In this document: positions 54,373 to 63,505 of the stretch, in pieces
Layout of the letters: every line of letters begins with the position of its first letter
How positions within the stretch are numbered: position 1 is the first letter of the stretch
Assembly: GCA_947446575.1 (NCBI GenBank)
Contig: CANFHC010000002.1
Span: 102,690-166,689 of the forward strand
Direction of reading: 5' to 3'
Source: Bacteriovoracaceae bacterium
GTDB lineage: Bacteria; Bdellovibrionota; Bacteriovoracia; Bacteriovoracales; Bacteriovoracaceae
Length of the DNA stretch: 64,000 bases
Made by a program: the position numbers and the translations under genes
Notes under the pieces: generated by a model
Database searches by the model: none
What the model saw: the letters and a program-made list of their open reading frames with translations, nothing else
What the model was told of the DNA's origin: nothing

Positions 54373-55464
54373 TTAACCATGTCCAGAAGTCATAAAAGAA
54401 TCATGATCTTGCAGACGTTTGCGTTTATCTTTAAGAGTTGTAAAAAATTCTTCTGAAATTTTCATCGTTTCATTTAAATCGGGAGTTTTAAAGATGAGAT
54501 CGCGAAAATAACTTACGTTATTGTATCCGGCCGCCATCCAAATAAGATGCTTTCTTACTGAAATAAGCAAAGTGTGATCACTATGAGCATAATCTCGTGA
54601 GTACTCCACTAATTTTTGCATAACTTCTAGATGATCTTCGGGAGTAAAAAAAAGTTCTTCGCCTTCTAATAGATAAGGCTCTAAAAATAAAAATGGATTG
54701 CGAAGTGGTCCTCTTCCAAGCATTAGAGCGGTGCATTTTGTTGTTTGCATTTTTTCTCGGACAAAACCCACAGTGTGCAAATCACCATTACCAATGATAT
54801 CAAGCGGAGCTTTTTCACCTAAGTGTTCTAAGAGATCCCAGTTAGCGCGCCCTGTGTATTGTTGTGCTCTCGTTCTTCCATGCACGGCCACAAATTCTAC
54901 TCCCTCTTCGCGGGCGATGTGAATGACTTCCATTGCATTGATAGTATCGTTATCCCAACCAATTCTAATTTTTATTGTTAGTGGAACTTGGATTGCTTTT
55001 TTCATTGTTTCAAAAAAATGGCCTAGAGTTGTTGTGTCTTTTAAAAGTGAAGAACCTGCTCCAGTTCCCACAACTTTTTTTACCGGGCAACCCATGTTGA
55101 TATCAATAAATTTTGGGCCGAATTCTTCAGCGACTTTTGCAGCATTTGCCATTGCCTCTGGATTTTCTCCAAAAAGTTGCAAGCCTATATTTTTTTCTCT
55201 GGGATCAACTTTCAGCATATCAGTAGTTCGAATATTTTTATAATTGATTCCATGACACGAAATGAGCTCACTAACGGTACCACCAGCGCCAAGATCTTCC
55301 ATTAATAATCGAAATGGTGCGGTTCCAATGCTCGACATAGGCGCCAAAAGCAGAGGAGATTCAAATTTGATAGACCCTAATTGCACGGGTTTTCTGCGCG
55401 CTTTAAGCACATCAATTTTATTTTGAAGTTCTGTAGTGAATGGGGCATTATTCTTTGTCGTCAT
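54373..55464 (-). CDS. dusB: tRNA-dihydrouridine synthase DusB-like
   Basis: A 363-residue FMN-dependent enzyme reducing uridines of tRNA to dihydrouridine. LLAPMSSIGTAPFRLL, INMGCPVKKVVGTGAGSSLL with catalytic Cys126, IKIRIGWD, VHGRTRAQQYTGRANWD and IIGNGDLHT are Dus signatures. About 30 residues precede the core, and the C-terminal helical RNA-binding domain is present. The assignment to DusB, not DusA or DusC, is from general sequence similarity. Confidence 0.92.
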   Translation of the reverse strand: MTTKNNAPFTTELQNKIDVLKARRKPVQLGSIKFESPLLLAPMSSIGTAPFRLLMEDLGAGGTVSELISCHGINYKNIRTTDMLKVDPREKNIGLQLFGENPEAMANAAKVAEEFGPKFIDINMGCPVKKVVGTGAGSSLLKDTTTLGHFFETMKKAIQVPLTIKIRIGWDNDTINAMEVIHIAREEGVEFVAVHGRTRAQQYTGRANWDLLEHLGEKAPLDIIGNGDLHTVGFVREKMQTTKCTALMLGRGPLRNPFLFLEPYLLEGEELFFTPEDHLEVMQKLVEYSRDYAHSDHTLLISVRKHLIWMAAGYNNVSYFRDLIFKTPDLNETMKISEEFFTTLKDKRKRLQDHDSFMTSGHG

Positions 55465-55514
55465 TGAATTACTTCTCTAACAGGTTAAGCCTCCAACCGT
55501 CAACGAGTGAATGT

Positions 55515-56000
55515 ATGAATGAAAAACTTTCCAGCTCTCCAATCGGCCATATTATTTTTGACCATGATGGGACGTTGGTTAATACGGATTTTACTCCATT
55601 TACTTTATTTACCGGCATGCGTGAGTTATTGCGCGACTTAAAAGTGCTCAATTTTGAACTCTACGTTTGGACTTCAAGGCCTAGGCGCTCAACAGTTGAA
55701 AGTTTAAAAAAGCAAGAAATAGCCAATTTTTTCACGGACATTTATTGTTTTGATGATGGTATTCCTAAACCACATACTATGGGACTTAAAATATTAACTG
55801 ATGGTGTACCCAAAGACCAAATCCTGCATATCGGAGACAGCATGACGGATATTGAGGGTGCAAAAGCTTACGGAATCGAAGTGATTGCGGCTTGCTGGAA
55901 CAGTCCAGATCAGGTAGAAAAATACTCTCAATTAGCTGATTGCACTGCAATCAATATTAACGATTGCAAAAATTTTATAAAAAGGAAATTTCATGTTTGA
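55515..56000 (+). CDS. HAD-superfamily hydrolase (phosphoglycolate-phosphatase-like)
   Basis: A 161-residue HAD enzyme. IIFDHDGTLVNTD holds motif I, YVWTSRPRR motif II, KPHTMG the motif III lysine, and HIGDSMTDIEGAKAYGI motif IV. Cap is minimal (C0-like), and no substrate can be assigned. The ATG at 55515 is used; the frame opens earlier at 55440 but would overlap dusB. The gene ends by overlapping ffh by 8 bases. Confidence 0.85.
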   Translation: MNEKLSSSPIGHIIFDHDGTLVNTDFTPFTLFTGMRELLRDLKVLNFELYVWTSRPRRSTVESLKKQEIANFFTDIYCFDDGIPKPHTMGLKILTDGVPKDQILHIGDSMTDIEGAKAYGIEVIAACWNSPDQVEKYSQLADCTAININDCKNFIKRKFHV

Positions 56001-57444
56001 TATTCTTAGTGACAAATTTTCAAATGCATTCAAATACATCCAGGGAAAATCGAAAATCTCTGAGGAAAATATTGAAGAAACTCTAAAAGAAGTGCGCACA
56101 GCTTTATTAGAAGCTGACGTAAATTTTAAAGTCGTCAAAGAATTTGTAAACTCTGTTAAAGAAAAAGCCTTAGGTGAAAAAGTTATTAAGGGCGTAAACC
56201 CTGGTGAGCAATTCGTTAAAATTATGCACGACGAGCTCGCAAAAATAATGGGGGATGCTAATGAAGAAATCAATCTTGATCGCCCAGGAATCGTTCCCAT
56301 TTTAATTGTTGGACTAAACGGTCAAGGGAAAACAACTTTCTCTGGAAAGCTTGCTCTTCACTTAAAAGGTAAAAAGAAAAAAGATGTTCTTTTAGTTCCG
56401 GCCGATACTTTTCGTCCGGCCGCCAAAGCTCAACTGCAAACTCTCGCCCGTCAAATCGATGTCGATTGTTATGATTCAGACTTAAGTCTCTCACCCAAAG
56501 ATTTAGTTTTAAAAGCAATGGAAGAAGCTCAAAAGTTACATAAAAACGTCGTCATCATCGATACAGCAGGACGCTTACACGTCGATGAAGAATTAATGGG
56601 GCAACTGAAAGAAGTCAAAGATGTTCTTGCTAGCTATAAGCCAGAAGTTCTAATGGTGGCTGATGCGATGACGGGACAAGAAGCTGTTAACGTTTCCAAA
56701 GTTTTCCATGAGGCAATTGGAGTCACTGGAATCGTTCTCTCTAAAATGGATTCAGACGCTAAAGGCGGAGCCGCACTCTCAATTCGTCACGTAACAGGTG
56801 TTCCTATCCGTTACGTTTCTATGGGGGAAAAGATGAAAGACTTAGAACTCTTTCATCCAGATCGCCTGGCCAAAAGAATTTTAGACATGGGAGATGTTCT
56901 TTCACTTGTAGAGAAGGCTCAAGAAAATATCAACGAAAGTGATGCTGAATCAATGATGCAAAATTTTCAAAAAGGGAAATTTACCGTCGATGATTTTTTA
57001 AAACAAATGGAAATGATGAATTCTCTAGGATCAATGACTTCTATATTGAAGATGATTCCAGGAATGGGCGGCATGCTTCGCCAGTTAGGAGATTTAAGCC
57101 CTGCTGAAAACGAAATGAAGAAAATGAAAGTTATTATTTCGAGTATGACTAAAGAAGAACGCCAAAATTATAAAGTCATCAAAGAGTCGCGCTTAAAGCG
57201 AATTGCACGTGGCTCTGGATCTACAGAAGCGGCCGTAACAGACTTCTTAGGTAAGTTTAAGCAGATGGAGCAAATGATGGGCGGGCTGTCGTCTATGATG
57301 AAAGGCGGCGGTTTTCCGGGGATGCCTGGCATGGGACCCCAAAAAGGATTCCGCCAAGATCCAAATGCTGCGCAGTTTCCAGGCATGGAAGGCAAACAAA
57401 AGAAAAAAGGATCAAAGGGTCCATGGGGCAAGGGATATTTTTAG
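55993..57444 (+). CDS. ffh: Signal recognition particle protein Ffh
   Basis: A 483-residue SRP54-type GTPase. The N-domain is followed by G1 GLNGQGKTT at 107-115, DTAGRLHVDEELM, LSKMDSDAKGGAALS, and GEKMKDLELFHPDR. The M-domain is Met-rich, with IPGMGG, ARGSGS and SMMKGGGFPGMPGMG, and binds the 4.5S RNA and signal sequence. The P-loop differs from the usual G-L-Q-G-S-G-K-T-T by Asn and Gln, which is a tolerated variation. It starts inside the end of the HAD gene. Confidence 0.97.
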   Translation: MFDILSDKFSNAFKYIQGKSKISEENIEETLKEVRTALLEADVNFKVVKEFVNSVKEKALGEKVIKGVNPGEQFVKIMHDELAKIMGDANEEINLDRPGIVPILIVGLNGQGKTTFSGKLALHLKGKKKKDVLLVPADTFRPAAKAQLQTLARQIDVDCYDSDLSLSPKDLVLKAMEEAQKLHKNVVIIDTAGRLHVDEELMGQLKEVKDVLASYKPEVLMVADAMTGQEAVNVSKVFHEAIGVTGIVLSKMDSDAKGGAALSIRHVTGVPIRYVSMGEKMKDLELFHPDRLAKRILDMGDVLSLVEKAQENINESDAESMMQNFQKGKFTVDDFLKQMEMMNSLGSMTSILKMIPGMGGMLRQLGDLSPAENEMKKMKVIISSMTKEERQNYKVIKESRLKRIARGSGSTEAAVTDFLGKFKQMEQMMGGLSSMMKGGGFPGMPGMGPQKGFRQDPNAAQFPGMEGKQKKKGSKGPWGKGYF

Positions 57445-57450
57445 TTTGCC

Positions 57451-57476
57451 TATGTGGACAAATTCCCTCCCACATA
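57451..57476 (+). terminator. Weak hairpin after ffh
   Basis: tatgtgg pairs with ccacata around a 12-base loop, with no T-run, so if it ends transcription it does so poorly. The gap 57445-57578 also has a long T-rich stretch (57507-57530) that could hold the rpsP promoter. Confidence 0.35.
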
Positions 57477-57578
57477 AGCATTGACTAATTAAGCTGTTTG
57501 ATTTATTTACTTTAAATTGTTTTTTTATTAAAAAATATTTTGGTTGAAAACCATAGTGACGTATTTTAGGAGATATTG

Positions 57579-57824
57579 ATGTTAACTGTTAGACTTTCAC
57601 GCGGTGGTAGAAAAAATGATCCTGTTTATACAATTGTCGTAACTGACTCTCGTAAATCAAGAGATGGTGGATTCTTAGAAAAATTGGGTCAATATAACCC
57701 ACACGACGCGACTTCATTAAAAAACGTAAAGGTTGATCGCCTTAAAGCTTTCGTTGCTCAAGGTGCTACAATTTCAGATACAGTTAGAACTCTTTTAAAA
57801 AATCAAAAAATCGCTCTTAACTAA
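57579..57824 (+). CDS. rpsP: 30S ribosomal protein bS16
   Basis: An 81-residue protein, MLTVRLSRGGRKNDPVYTIVV, SRKSRDGGFLEKLGQYNP and VKVDRLKAFVAQGATISDTV, typical bS16. AGGAGA lies six bases before the ATG; the ORF could open three bases earlier at TTG. Followed 31 bases later by khpA as in many bacteria. Confidence 0.97.
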   Translation: MLTVRLSRGGRKNDPVYTIVVTDSRKSRDGGFLEKLGQYNPHDATSLKNVKVDRLKAFVAQGATISDTVRTLLKNQKIALN

Positions 57825-57855
57825 TTTTAGTTCGTAAGATTTTTTGGAGTTTTGA

Positions 57856-58095
57856 ATGAGTGAATTAAAAGATCTAATTACTTTTGTAAGTAAAGCGCTC
57901 GTTGATATGCCCGAAGCTGTGCAAGTGACGGAAATAGTCGGTGAGCAAACTACCGTGATTGAACTAAAAGTTGATAAAACTGATCTAGGTAAAATTATAG
58001 GTAAGCAAGGAAGAACTGCTCGATCTCTTAGGACTATACTGAACGCTGCTTCAACAAAACTTAAGAAGCGTTCTGTACTAGAAATAATCGAGTAA
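57856..58095 (+). CDS. khpA: RNA-binding KH-domain protein KhpA
   Basis: A 79-residue single KH domain protein: [29 protein letters not shown] carries the RNA-contacting G-x-x-G loop (GKQG). KhpA acts as an sRNA/mRNA chaperone with KhpB/Jag in several bacteria. The arrangement ffh-rpsP-khpA is conserved, but here rimM, trmD and rplS do not follow. Confidence 0.93.
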   Translation: MSELKDLITFVSKALVDMPEAVQVTEIVGEQTTVIELKVDKTDLGKIIGKQGRTARSLRTILNAASTKLKKRSVLEIIE

Positions 58096-58144
58096 TATTC
58101 CACTTACTTAGTTGGGTAATACTTGCCATTATATTGTGTCAAAT

Positions 58145-58167
58145 AAAAGGAGGGTTAGCCCTCCTTT
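58145..58167 (+). terminator. Terminator after rpsP-khpA
   Basis: A stem aaaggaggg/ccctccttt (9 bp) with a 4-base loop, then cuc and a short T-run. It separates khpA from the receiver protein gene. Confidence 0.85.
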
Positions 58168-58267
58168 CTCATTTTTAAGTACCTGTTTTTCCTTTTACAA
58201 TCTAATATATAAACTGTCCTTCTTAAATCGAGCATACGATTTACAGAATATTATTTTGGAGAGTTCA

Positions 58268-58639
58268 TTGAGTGATAAAATACCCATTTTGATAGTTGAT
58301 GACGAGGTCGATCTACTCGATATGTTCCGTGATCTATTTGAAATGGATGGTTTTGATGTAACTACTGCCACTTCCGGAAAAGAAGCTATTGAAGCCTATA
58401 GAAATAATTTGAATATCAAGTTAATCATTTCCGATTCCAATATGGGAGAAATGTCGGGAATAGAATTTTTAAAAACCCTCAAAGCGACCTACGATCAAAT
58501 TCCCATTTTTTATCTCTCGACAGGGTCCTTTGAGCAGACTGAAGAATATGTAAAATCACTCGGAGGAGCAGGACTATTCTTAAAACCATTTGATCTTGAT
58601 GAAATACTGATTAAGATTAAAAAGGACCTTAATCTCTAA
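58268..58639 (+). CDS. Stand-alone receiver-domain protein
   Basis: A 123-residue CheY-like protein. IPILIVDDEVDLLDMF carries the acidic pair, LIISDSNMGEMSG the phospho-acceptor Asp, YLSTGSF the Thr/Ser position, and FLKPFD the Lys. No output domain. TTG at 58268 is used because GGAG lies five bases before it; an earlier start at 58112 has no support. Neighbouring genes are not kinases, so the partner is unknown. Confidence 0.85.
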   Translation: MSDKIPILIVDDEVDLLDMFRDLFEMDGFDVTTATSGKEAIEAYRNNLNIKLIISDSNMGEMSGIEFLKTLKATYDQIPIFYLSTGSFEQTEEYVKSLGGAGLFLKPFDLDEILIKIKKDLNL

Positions 58640-58655
58640 TTTAAAAAACTCATGG

Positions 58656-60233
58656 ATGGAGTATATGAATCAAAAAACTGAGTCGCTACAGGCGCTCGAT
58701 TTAGCAGAAGAATTTCTTTCTGTCTCAAAAGAATTCAAGTTAGGAAAATTGCCAACAGAGTCTCCACATCCAAAAACAATAAATCTTTCTCGAGATGCCA
58801 AAGAAAATTTAAATCTCGCAATCAAAACCATCCAAGACATTGACCTAGATGTTTTTAGACAATTGAAAAATTCACTAGAGCATTTAGAAAATTTACGAAT
58901 TGATATAAAAAAAACAATAGAATCTGGTGGTCGTCTTTATTTATGTGGCTGTGGCGCCACAGGAAGGCTGTCATTGGCCTTGGAAACTATCTGGCGTGAG
59001 CAGCATCAAAATAATCACGAACTCCAAAACCACATTACAAGCTTCATGGCCGGAGGCGATGTCGCTCTTATCCATTCAGTGGAAAAGTTTGAAGATTTTC
59101 CAGAATTTGGAGAACGACAATTGCGAGAGCTCGGATTTAGAGCAGGGGATCTGCTCATTTCTTGCACTGAAGGTGGAGAAACTCCGTTTGTAATTGGAGC
59201 CACAGAAGCAGCTCTAAATATTTCTTCTGTTTCTCCTTATTTTCTCTACTGTAACCCAGATGAAATTTTAATCGCTACAGCTGAGCGCTCTAAACGCGTA
59301 ATTGAAAATAAAAAAATCAAAAAAATCAATTTGTCTGTGGGGCCAATGGCCTTAACGGGAAGCACGAGAATGCAGGCTACCACTATATTAATGTATGGAG
59401 TGGGTCTGAGTTTATGGTTTTATAATAAAGACCTCCCTGCAATGGAAAACGAACTCCTCAGTATTACCAAATATGTTGAAGAAGCAAATTTTAGTTTTTT
59501 AAAAAGTTTTATTGAGTGCGAAGCGGAGTTGTATAAAAATGGAGAATATCTTTTTTATGAAACAGATGGAAAATTAGGAATAAGTATTTTAACAGACACA
59601 ACTGAGCGCTCGCCAACTTTTAGTTTGTATCCTTTTGAAAATCAATTATCTGCTCACAAACATCCCTCATTATCTTATCTGTTATTTCCCCATTCGGCCA
59701 ATAGTGCAGTCGCCTGGAATGATTTATTAAAAAGACCACCGCGAACGTTTCAATGGAGTGAAGTTACAGACCAGACAAGTAGCGAGAGATTAATTGGATT
59801 TGACTTTAGTAAGAAGCTTATTGAATTAAGGCGAACATATCTACCGGCCCAACATAATCATTTCAAAATATATTTTAACGAAAAAGAAAACGCGTTAGAA
59901 TTTTCTCTTAAAGAAAATTTTCATAAGCTTCCATTGGGGCATTTGAATTTTTTATCAGCACACTTAGTTTTAAAAATTGCTTTGAATAATTTATCCACAT
60001 TAATTATGGGTAGAATGAATAGATATGAATCAAATTTAATGACTTGGGTGCGTGCCAGTAATAATAAATTAGTTGATCGTGCCGTCAGATACGTCGATAC
60101 ACTATTAAGACAAAAAGGGATCGAAGTTTCTTATGATGAGTTAGTACATGCGTGCTTTAGATTAAAAGAGACAATTCCTAGAGATCAATCCTTAGTGCTA
60201 ACTATGGTTAAAGAGTTTAGCCCCCAAGAATAA
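58656..60233 (+). CDS. MurQ/GCKR-like double SIS-domain protein
   Basis: A 525-residue protein related to N-acetylmuramic acid 6-phosphate etherase (MurQ) and glucokinase regulatory protein (GCKR). GGRLYLCGCGATGRLSLALE is a SIS-type sugar-phosphate loop, MAGGDVALIHSVEKFEDFPE carries a Glu, LISCTEGGETPFVIGATEAAL is the second SIS loop, and VGPMALTGSTRMQATT is the conserved S-T-R block. It is about 200 residues longer than MurQ (about 300 residues), as in GCKR-like proteins with two SIS domains. Substrate may be a phosphosugar; etherase activity is not proven. ATG at 58656 or 58665 are both possible. Confidence 0.8.
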   Translation: MEYMNQKTESLQALDLAEEFLSVSKEFKLGKLPTESPHPKTINLSRDAKENLNLAIKTIQDIDLDVFRQLKNSLEHLENLRIDIKKTIESGGRLYLCGCGATGRLSLALETIWREQHQNNHELQNHITSFMAGGDVALIHSVEKFEDFPEFGERQLRELGFRAGDLLISCTEGGETPFVIGATEAALNISSVSPYFLYCNPDEILIATAERSKRVIENKKIKKINLSVGPMALTGSTRMQATTILMYGVGLSLWFYNKDLPAMENELLSITKYVEEANFSFLKSFIECEAELYKNGEYLFYETDGKLGISILTDTTERSPTFSLYPFENQLSAHKHPSLSYLLFPHSANSAVAWNDLLKRPPRTFQWSEVTDQTSSERLIGFDFSKKLIELRRTYLPAQHNHFKIYFNEKENALEFSLKENFHKLPLGHLNFLSAHLVLKIALNNLSTLIMGRMNRYESNLMTWVRASNNKLVDRAVRYVDTLLRQKGIEVSYDELVHACFRLKETIPRDQSLVLTMVKEFSPQE

Positions 60234-60236
60234 ATC

Positions 60237-60410
60237 TTATGATTTTTTGTTAGTATCGGTCTGATCATCTTTTTGATCTTCTTTCATTCCAGATTTGAAT
60301 CCTTTAATAGATTCACCTAATGTTTTTCCAAGTTGAGGAATTTTCTTTCCGCCAAAACAAAGAATAACGATTGCTGCAATTAAGATTCCTTCTGTTAATC
60401 CAATTCCCAT
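60237..60410 (-). CDS. tatA: Sec-independent translocase subunit TatA
   Basis: A 57-residue protein, MGIGLTEGILIAAIVILCFG, then GKKIPQLGKTLGESIKGFKSG and an acidic tail. One membrane segment, the F-G hinge, and the amphipathic helix with KK and G-x-x-x-G pattern are diagnostic of TatA. AAGGA precedes the ATG. It is convergent with the SIS-domain gene three bases away, and 15 bases after queF on the same strand. No tatB or tatC is seen in the window. Confidence 0.9.
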   Translation of the reverse strand: MGIGLTEGILIAAIVILCFGGKKIPQLGKTLGESIKGFKSGMKEDQKDDQTDTNKKS

Positions 60411-60425
60411 GAGTAAATCCTTTTC

Positions 60426-60977
60426 TTAGTACAGTTTTGAAAGTTCCATGGAATATTTTCCTGGAGCGTAATTCATAAAACGGTTATCTTTTAATTCTTG
60501 AAATTTTTTGCTACTTGAACTGAATGAAGCGTAAGGAAAAATGGCAATTCCTCCGCGCGGAGTAAATTCACCTACAACTTCTAGGTAATGTGGATTCATT
60601 AATTTTGCTAAATCGTCACACATTTTTTGAACACAATCTTCATGGAAATCACCATGGTTTCTAAAACTAAAGAGATAAAGCTTCAGTGATTTTGATTCCA
60701 CCATTTTTTTATCAGCAATATAATTTATGTAAATTTTAGCGAAATCTGGCTGACCTGTTTTTGGACATAATGAAGTGAATTCAGTGCAAATAAATGTAGT
60801 CCATGCAACTTTACCAGGATGCTTGTTATCAAAGGCCTCTAAAAGAGCGGGAGAGTAGGTGCTTGGGTATTCAGTGAGAATTTCACCTAGTTTAAAATTC
60901 TTGAGTTCAGAAGCATTGCGCCCACTTTTTTTAGCAGGTTTTTGTCTAGGGGATTTCATAGTCTTTTTTTGTGTCAT
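60426..60977 (-). CDS. queF: NADPH-dependent 7-cyano-7-deazaguanine reductase QueF
   Basis: A 183-residue enzyme that reduces preQ0 to preQ1 for tRNA queuosine. EFTSLCPKTGQPDFA carries catalytic Cys71 with Asp78 seven residues later, and ESKSLKLYLFSFRNHGDFHE holds the catalytic Glu and substrate-binding E-S-K-S-L-K-x-Y. It is the short (type I/QueF) form with an extra Lys/Arg-rich N-terminal tail of about 25 residues. ATG at 60977 preferred to TTG at 60992. Confidence 0.96.
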   Translation of the reverse strand: MTQKKTMKSPRQKPAKKSGRNASELKNFKLGEILTEYPSTYSPALLEAFDNKHPGKVAWTTFICTEFTSLCPKTGQPDFAKIYINYIADKKMVESKSLKLYLFSFRNHGDFHEDCVQKMCDDLAKLMNPHYLEVVGEFTPRGGIAIFPYASFSSSSKKFQELKDNRFMNYAPGKYSMELSKLY

Positions 60978-61075
60978 TTGCGGTACTCTCAATCTTTGAT
61001 AATTATTGAAAAGATTAGTTAAATTGTAAGCTTTCTGATAATACTTATATCACTTATTACAAGAGGAAGAAAGGC

Positions 61076-63505
61076 GTGAGTGCAACAAATAAGACGAAGG
61101 TAGTCTTTGTTCAACTAGGGTCACCGAAAAGTCCAAAAGTCTCGGACGTACGGGCTTTTTTGAAGGAATTTCTAGGTGACCCTAGGGTAGTGGATATAAA
61201 TCCAATCGTCTGGAAATTAATTTTAAATCTATTTGTATTACCATTTAGGCCCAAAAAGTCGGCTTTTCTTTATTCTCGCATTTGGGATGGAAAAAGCTTT
61301 CCTCTCATAACGATTACGGAGAAATTCACTAAAGGTGTTAGAAAATTTATTAAAAGTCCGAAAGTGGAAGTTAATCATGCTTTTTTACTTTCTACTCCAA
61401 GAGTAAGCGACGTATGGGATGATTGGGAAAAAGACCCTAATCCTGCCACTAAATTAAAAGTTATTCCCATGTTTCCCCAATATGCCGAGGCAACAATAGC
61501 TTCAGGGCTAGATGCTTTGGGGCATGAAATCAAAAAACGAGTCAAAATTCCTGAGATTAGTGTCGTAACAAATTTTCATATGACCAAAGCATTTATCGAT
61601 AATAGCGTTTTGCAAATTGATGAAAACCTCGCAAGCTTTAAATCAGCTGGTAAACCTGTCGATAAACTTCTTTTAACTTTTCACGGAATTCAAAAAAGAC
61701 GTATCAATGATAAAGGTGATGCTTACTATCGCCATTGTTATGAGACATTTTTTCTCTTGCGTTCACGCGTAAAAAATATTGAAAGCGATAAAATTATCAT
61801 GACTTTCCAGTCGCGTTTTGGAAGTGAAGAATGGCTTACTCCCTATACAGAAAATACAGTTATTGATCTTTGCAAAAGTGGGGACAAGGGTCTTGCTGTT
61901 TACTCCCCAAGCTTCGTGGCGGATTGTTTAGAAACACAAGACGAATTGGCCGTTGAATTAAAAGAAACTGCTCATGAGCATGGTGGGGATATTCATTTCA
62001 TTCCATGTTTAAATGATCGAGAGTCTTGGTGCCGCGATTTTGCTCAGTATGTAGAAAATCAGTGCATTGCTTCGGATGAAGTCTGTTCAGAAGATTTTTA
62101 TAACTTAGAAAAAATTGATTATAAGGAATTTGAAAAAATGAGTGAAAAAGAATTAAAACAAAAAGCAACTCCACTTTCTAAAGAAGCTAAGAGTTCAATC
62201 GCTATTGTTGCATTGACTATTTTTTTAGATTTGGTTGGCTTCTCTATTATTTTTCCGCTCTTTCCAAGTTTGGCGAAACACTATTTAACAGTTGATGGAA
62301 ATAATGTTTTTTTAAAAGGAATCTTTGGTTCTATTTCGGCCATCACAAGTTATACGGGGGATACGGCGAGTGTCTTTTCTGCCGTCGTTCTTTTTGGTGG
62401 AATGTTAGGAGCTATTTATTCGGGATTACAATTTTTTGCGGCTCCACTTTGGGGGGCATGGTCTGATAAGATTGGAAGAAAGCCGGTGCTAGTGCGTTCA
62501 ATGGCAGGAGCTTCTATTGGATATGCACTGTGGTTTTTCTCAGGATCATTCACACTGCTTATTATTTCTCGCATCATTGATGGAATCATGGGGGGAAATA
62601 TTTCAACAGCAACAGCTGTTGTTGCCGATGTAACTACAAAAGAAAATAGATCTAAAGGTATGGCCATTATCGGAATTGCATTTGCTTTAGGTTTTGTCGT
62701 GGGGCCAGCATTCGGTGGGATTTTATCTTTGATTGATTTAACTAAAATTTATCCATCTCTGGTTGATTACGGGGTCAATCCATTTTCAATGCCAGCTGCA
62801 TTTGCATGTTGCTTATCACTTTTTAATACTTTTTGGTTAATCACAAAATTCAAAGAAAGCTTACCTCCAGAAAAAAGAGGACAAGTTACAACTGAAAGAA
62901 GTGCAAATATTTTTAAACTATTTAAACCTCTTCCGAATCCATCAATTAATATTATTAATATGGGATATTTTCTATTTCTTGCGGCCTTCTCTGGAATGGA
63001 ATTTACATTAACATTTTTAGCGGCAGAAAGATTACATTACACTTCGATGCAAAATGCTTACATCTTTATCTATATTGGATTTATCATTGCCTTCGTTCAA
63101 GGTGGAGTCGTGAGAAGAAAGGCTTCAAGTGTTGGCGAAAAGAAAATGTCTATGATTGGAATGGTTGCTCTTATTCCAGGACTACTATTAATTTCACAAG
63201 CCTATACTAGTGGTATGCTCTATGCTGGATTATTTTTTCTAGCAGTTGGTTCTTCAATGATTATGCCTTGCCTTACAACACTCATAACGTTGTACACACC
63301 TGCTGAAGAGCAAGGAAGAAGTGTAGGGATCTTTAGATCAATGGGAGCACTGGCCCGAGTGGTAGGCCCTATACTTGCTTCAATAGCTTATTATAAATAT
63401 GGAGCATGGGCTCCCTATGTTTTTGGATCAGCGTTTTTAGTAATGCCGATTCTGATGTTAAGCCAATTGCCTGCGAGACCACCAGAACTTGCCGCAAAAT
63501 ATTGA
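61076..63505 (+). CDS. hemH: Ferrochelatase fused to an MFS transporter (HemH-MFS)
   Basis: An 809-residue two-part protein. Residues 1 to about 335 are ferrochelatase: VVFVQLGSPKSP, VIPMFPQYAEAT, LLTFHGIQKR with catalytic His203, and VADCLETQDELAVE with Glu286, the acidic partner; it inserts iron into protoporphyrin IX. After a charged linker (about 336-371) comes an MFS permease (about 372-809) with 12-segment character, motif A as WSDKIGRKPVLV, and MTP-type helices. The transporter looks TetA-like (drug/H+ antiporter) but its substrate is not defined. GTG at 61076 is preceded by GAGGAAG. It is the only fused haem gene here and is divergent from queF. Confidence 0.88.
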   Translation: MSATNKTKVVFVQLGSPKSPKVSDVRAFLKEFLGDPRVVDINPIVWKLILNLFVLPFRPKKSAFLYSRIWDGKSFPLITITEKFTKGVRKFIKSPKVEVNHAFLLSTPRVSDVWDDWEKDPNPATKLKVIPMFPQYAEATIASGLDALGHEIKKRVKIPEISVVTNFHMTKAFIDNSVLQIDENLASFKSAGKPVDKLLLTFHGIQKRRINDKGDAYYRHCYETFFLLRSRVKNIESDKIIMTFQSRFGSEEWLTPYTENTVIDLCKSGDKGLAVYSPSFVADCLETQDELAVELKETAHEHGGDIHFIPCLNDRESWCRDFAQYVENQCIASDEVCSEDFYNLEKIDYKEFEKMSEKELKQKATPLSKEAKSSIAIVALTIFLDLVGFSIIFPLFPSLAKHYLTVDGNNVFLKGIFGSISAITSYTGDTASVFSAVVLFGGMLGAIYSGLQFFAAPLWGAWSDKIGRKPVLVRSMAGASIGYALWFFSGSFTLLIISRIIDGIMGGNISTATAVVADVTTKENRSKGMAIIGIAFALGFVVGPAFGGILSLIDLTKIYPSLVDYGVNPFSMPAAFACCLSLFNTFWLITKFKESLPPEKRGQVTTERSANIFKLFKPLPNPSINIINMGYFLFLAAFSGMEFTLTFLAAERLHYTSMQNAYIFIYIGFIIAFVQGGVVRRKASSVGEKKMSMIGMVALIPGLLLISQAYTSGMLYAGLFFLAVGSSMIMPCLTTLITLYTPAEEQGRSVGIFRSMGALARVVGPILASIAYYKYGAWAPYVFGSAFLVMPILMLSQLPARPPELAAKY

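Noticed and set aside
54923..55243. 106-residue plus-strand ORF
   Set aside because: It lies antisense within dusB, whose catalytic motifs are complete.
61076..63505. HemH and MFS as two genes joined by a frameshift
   Set aside because: The whole stretch reads in one frame with no internal stop and a linker of normal composition, so I keep a fusion; an assembly error cannot be fully excluded.
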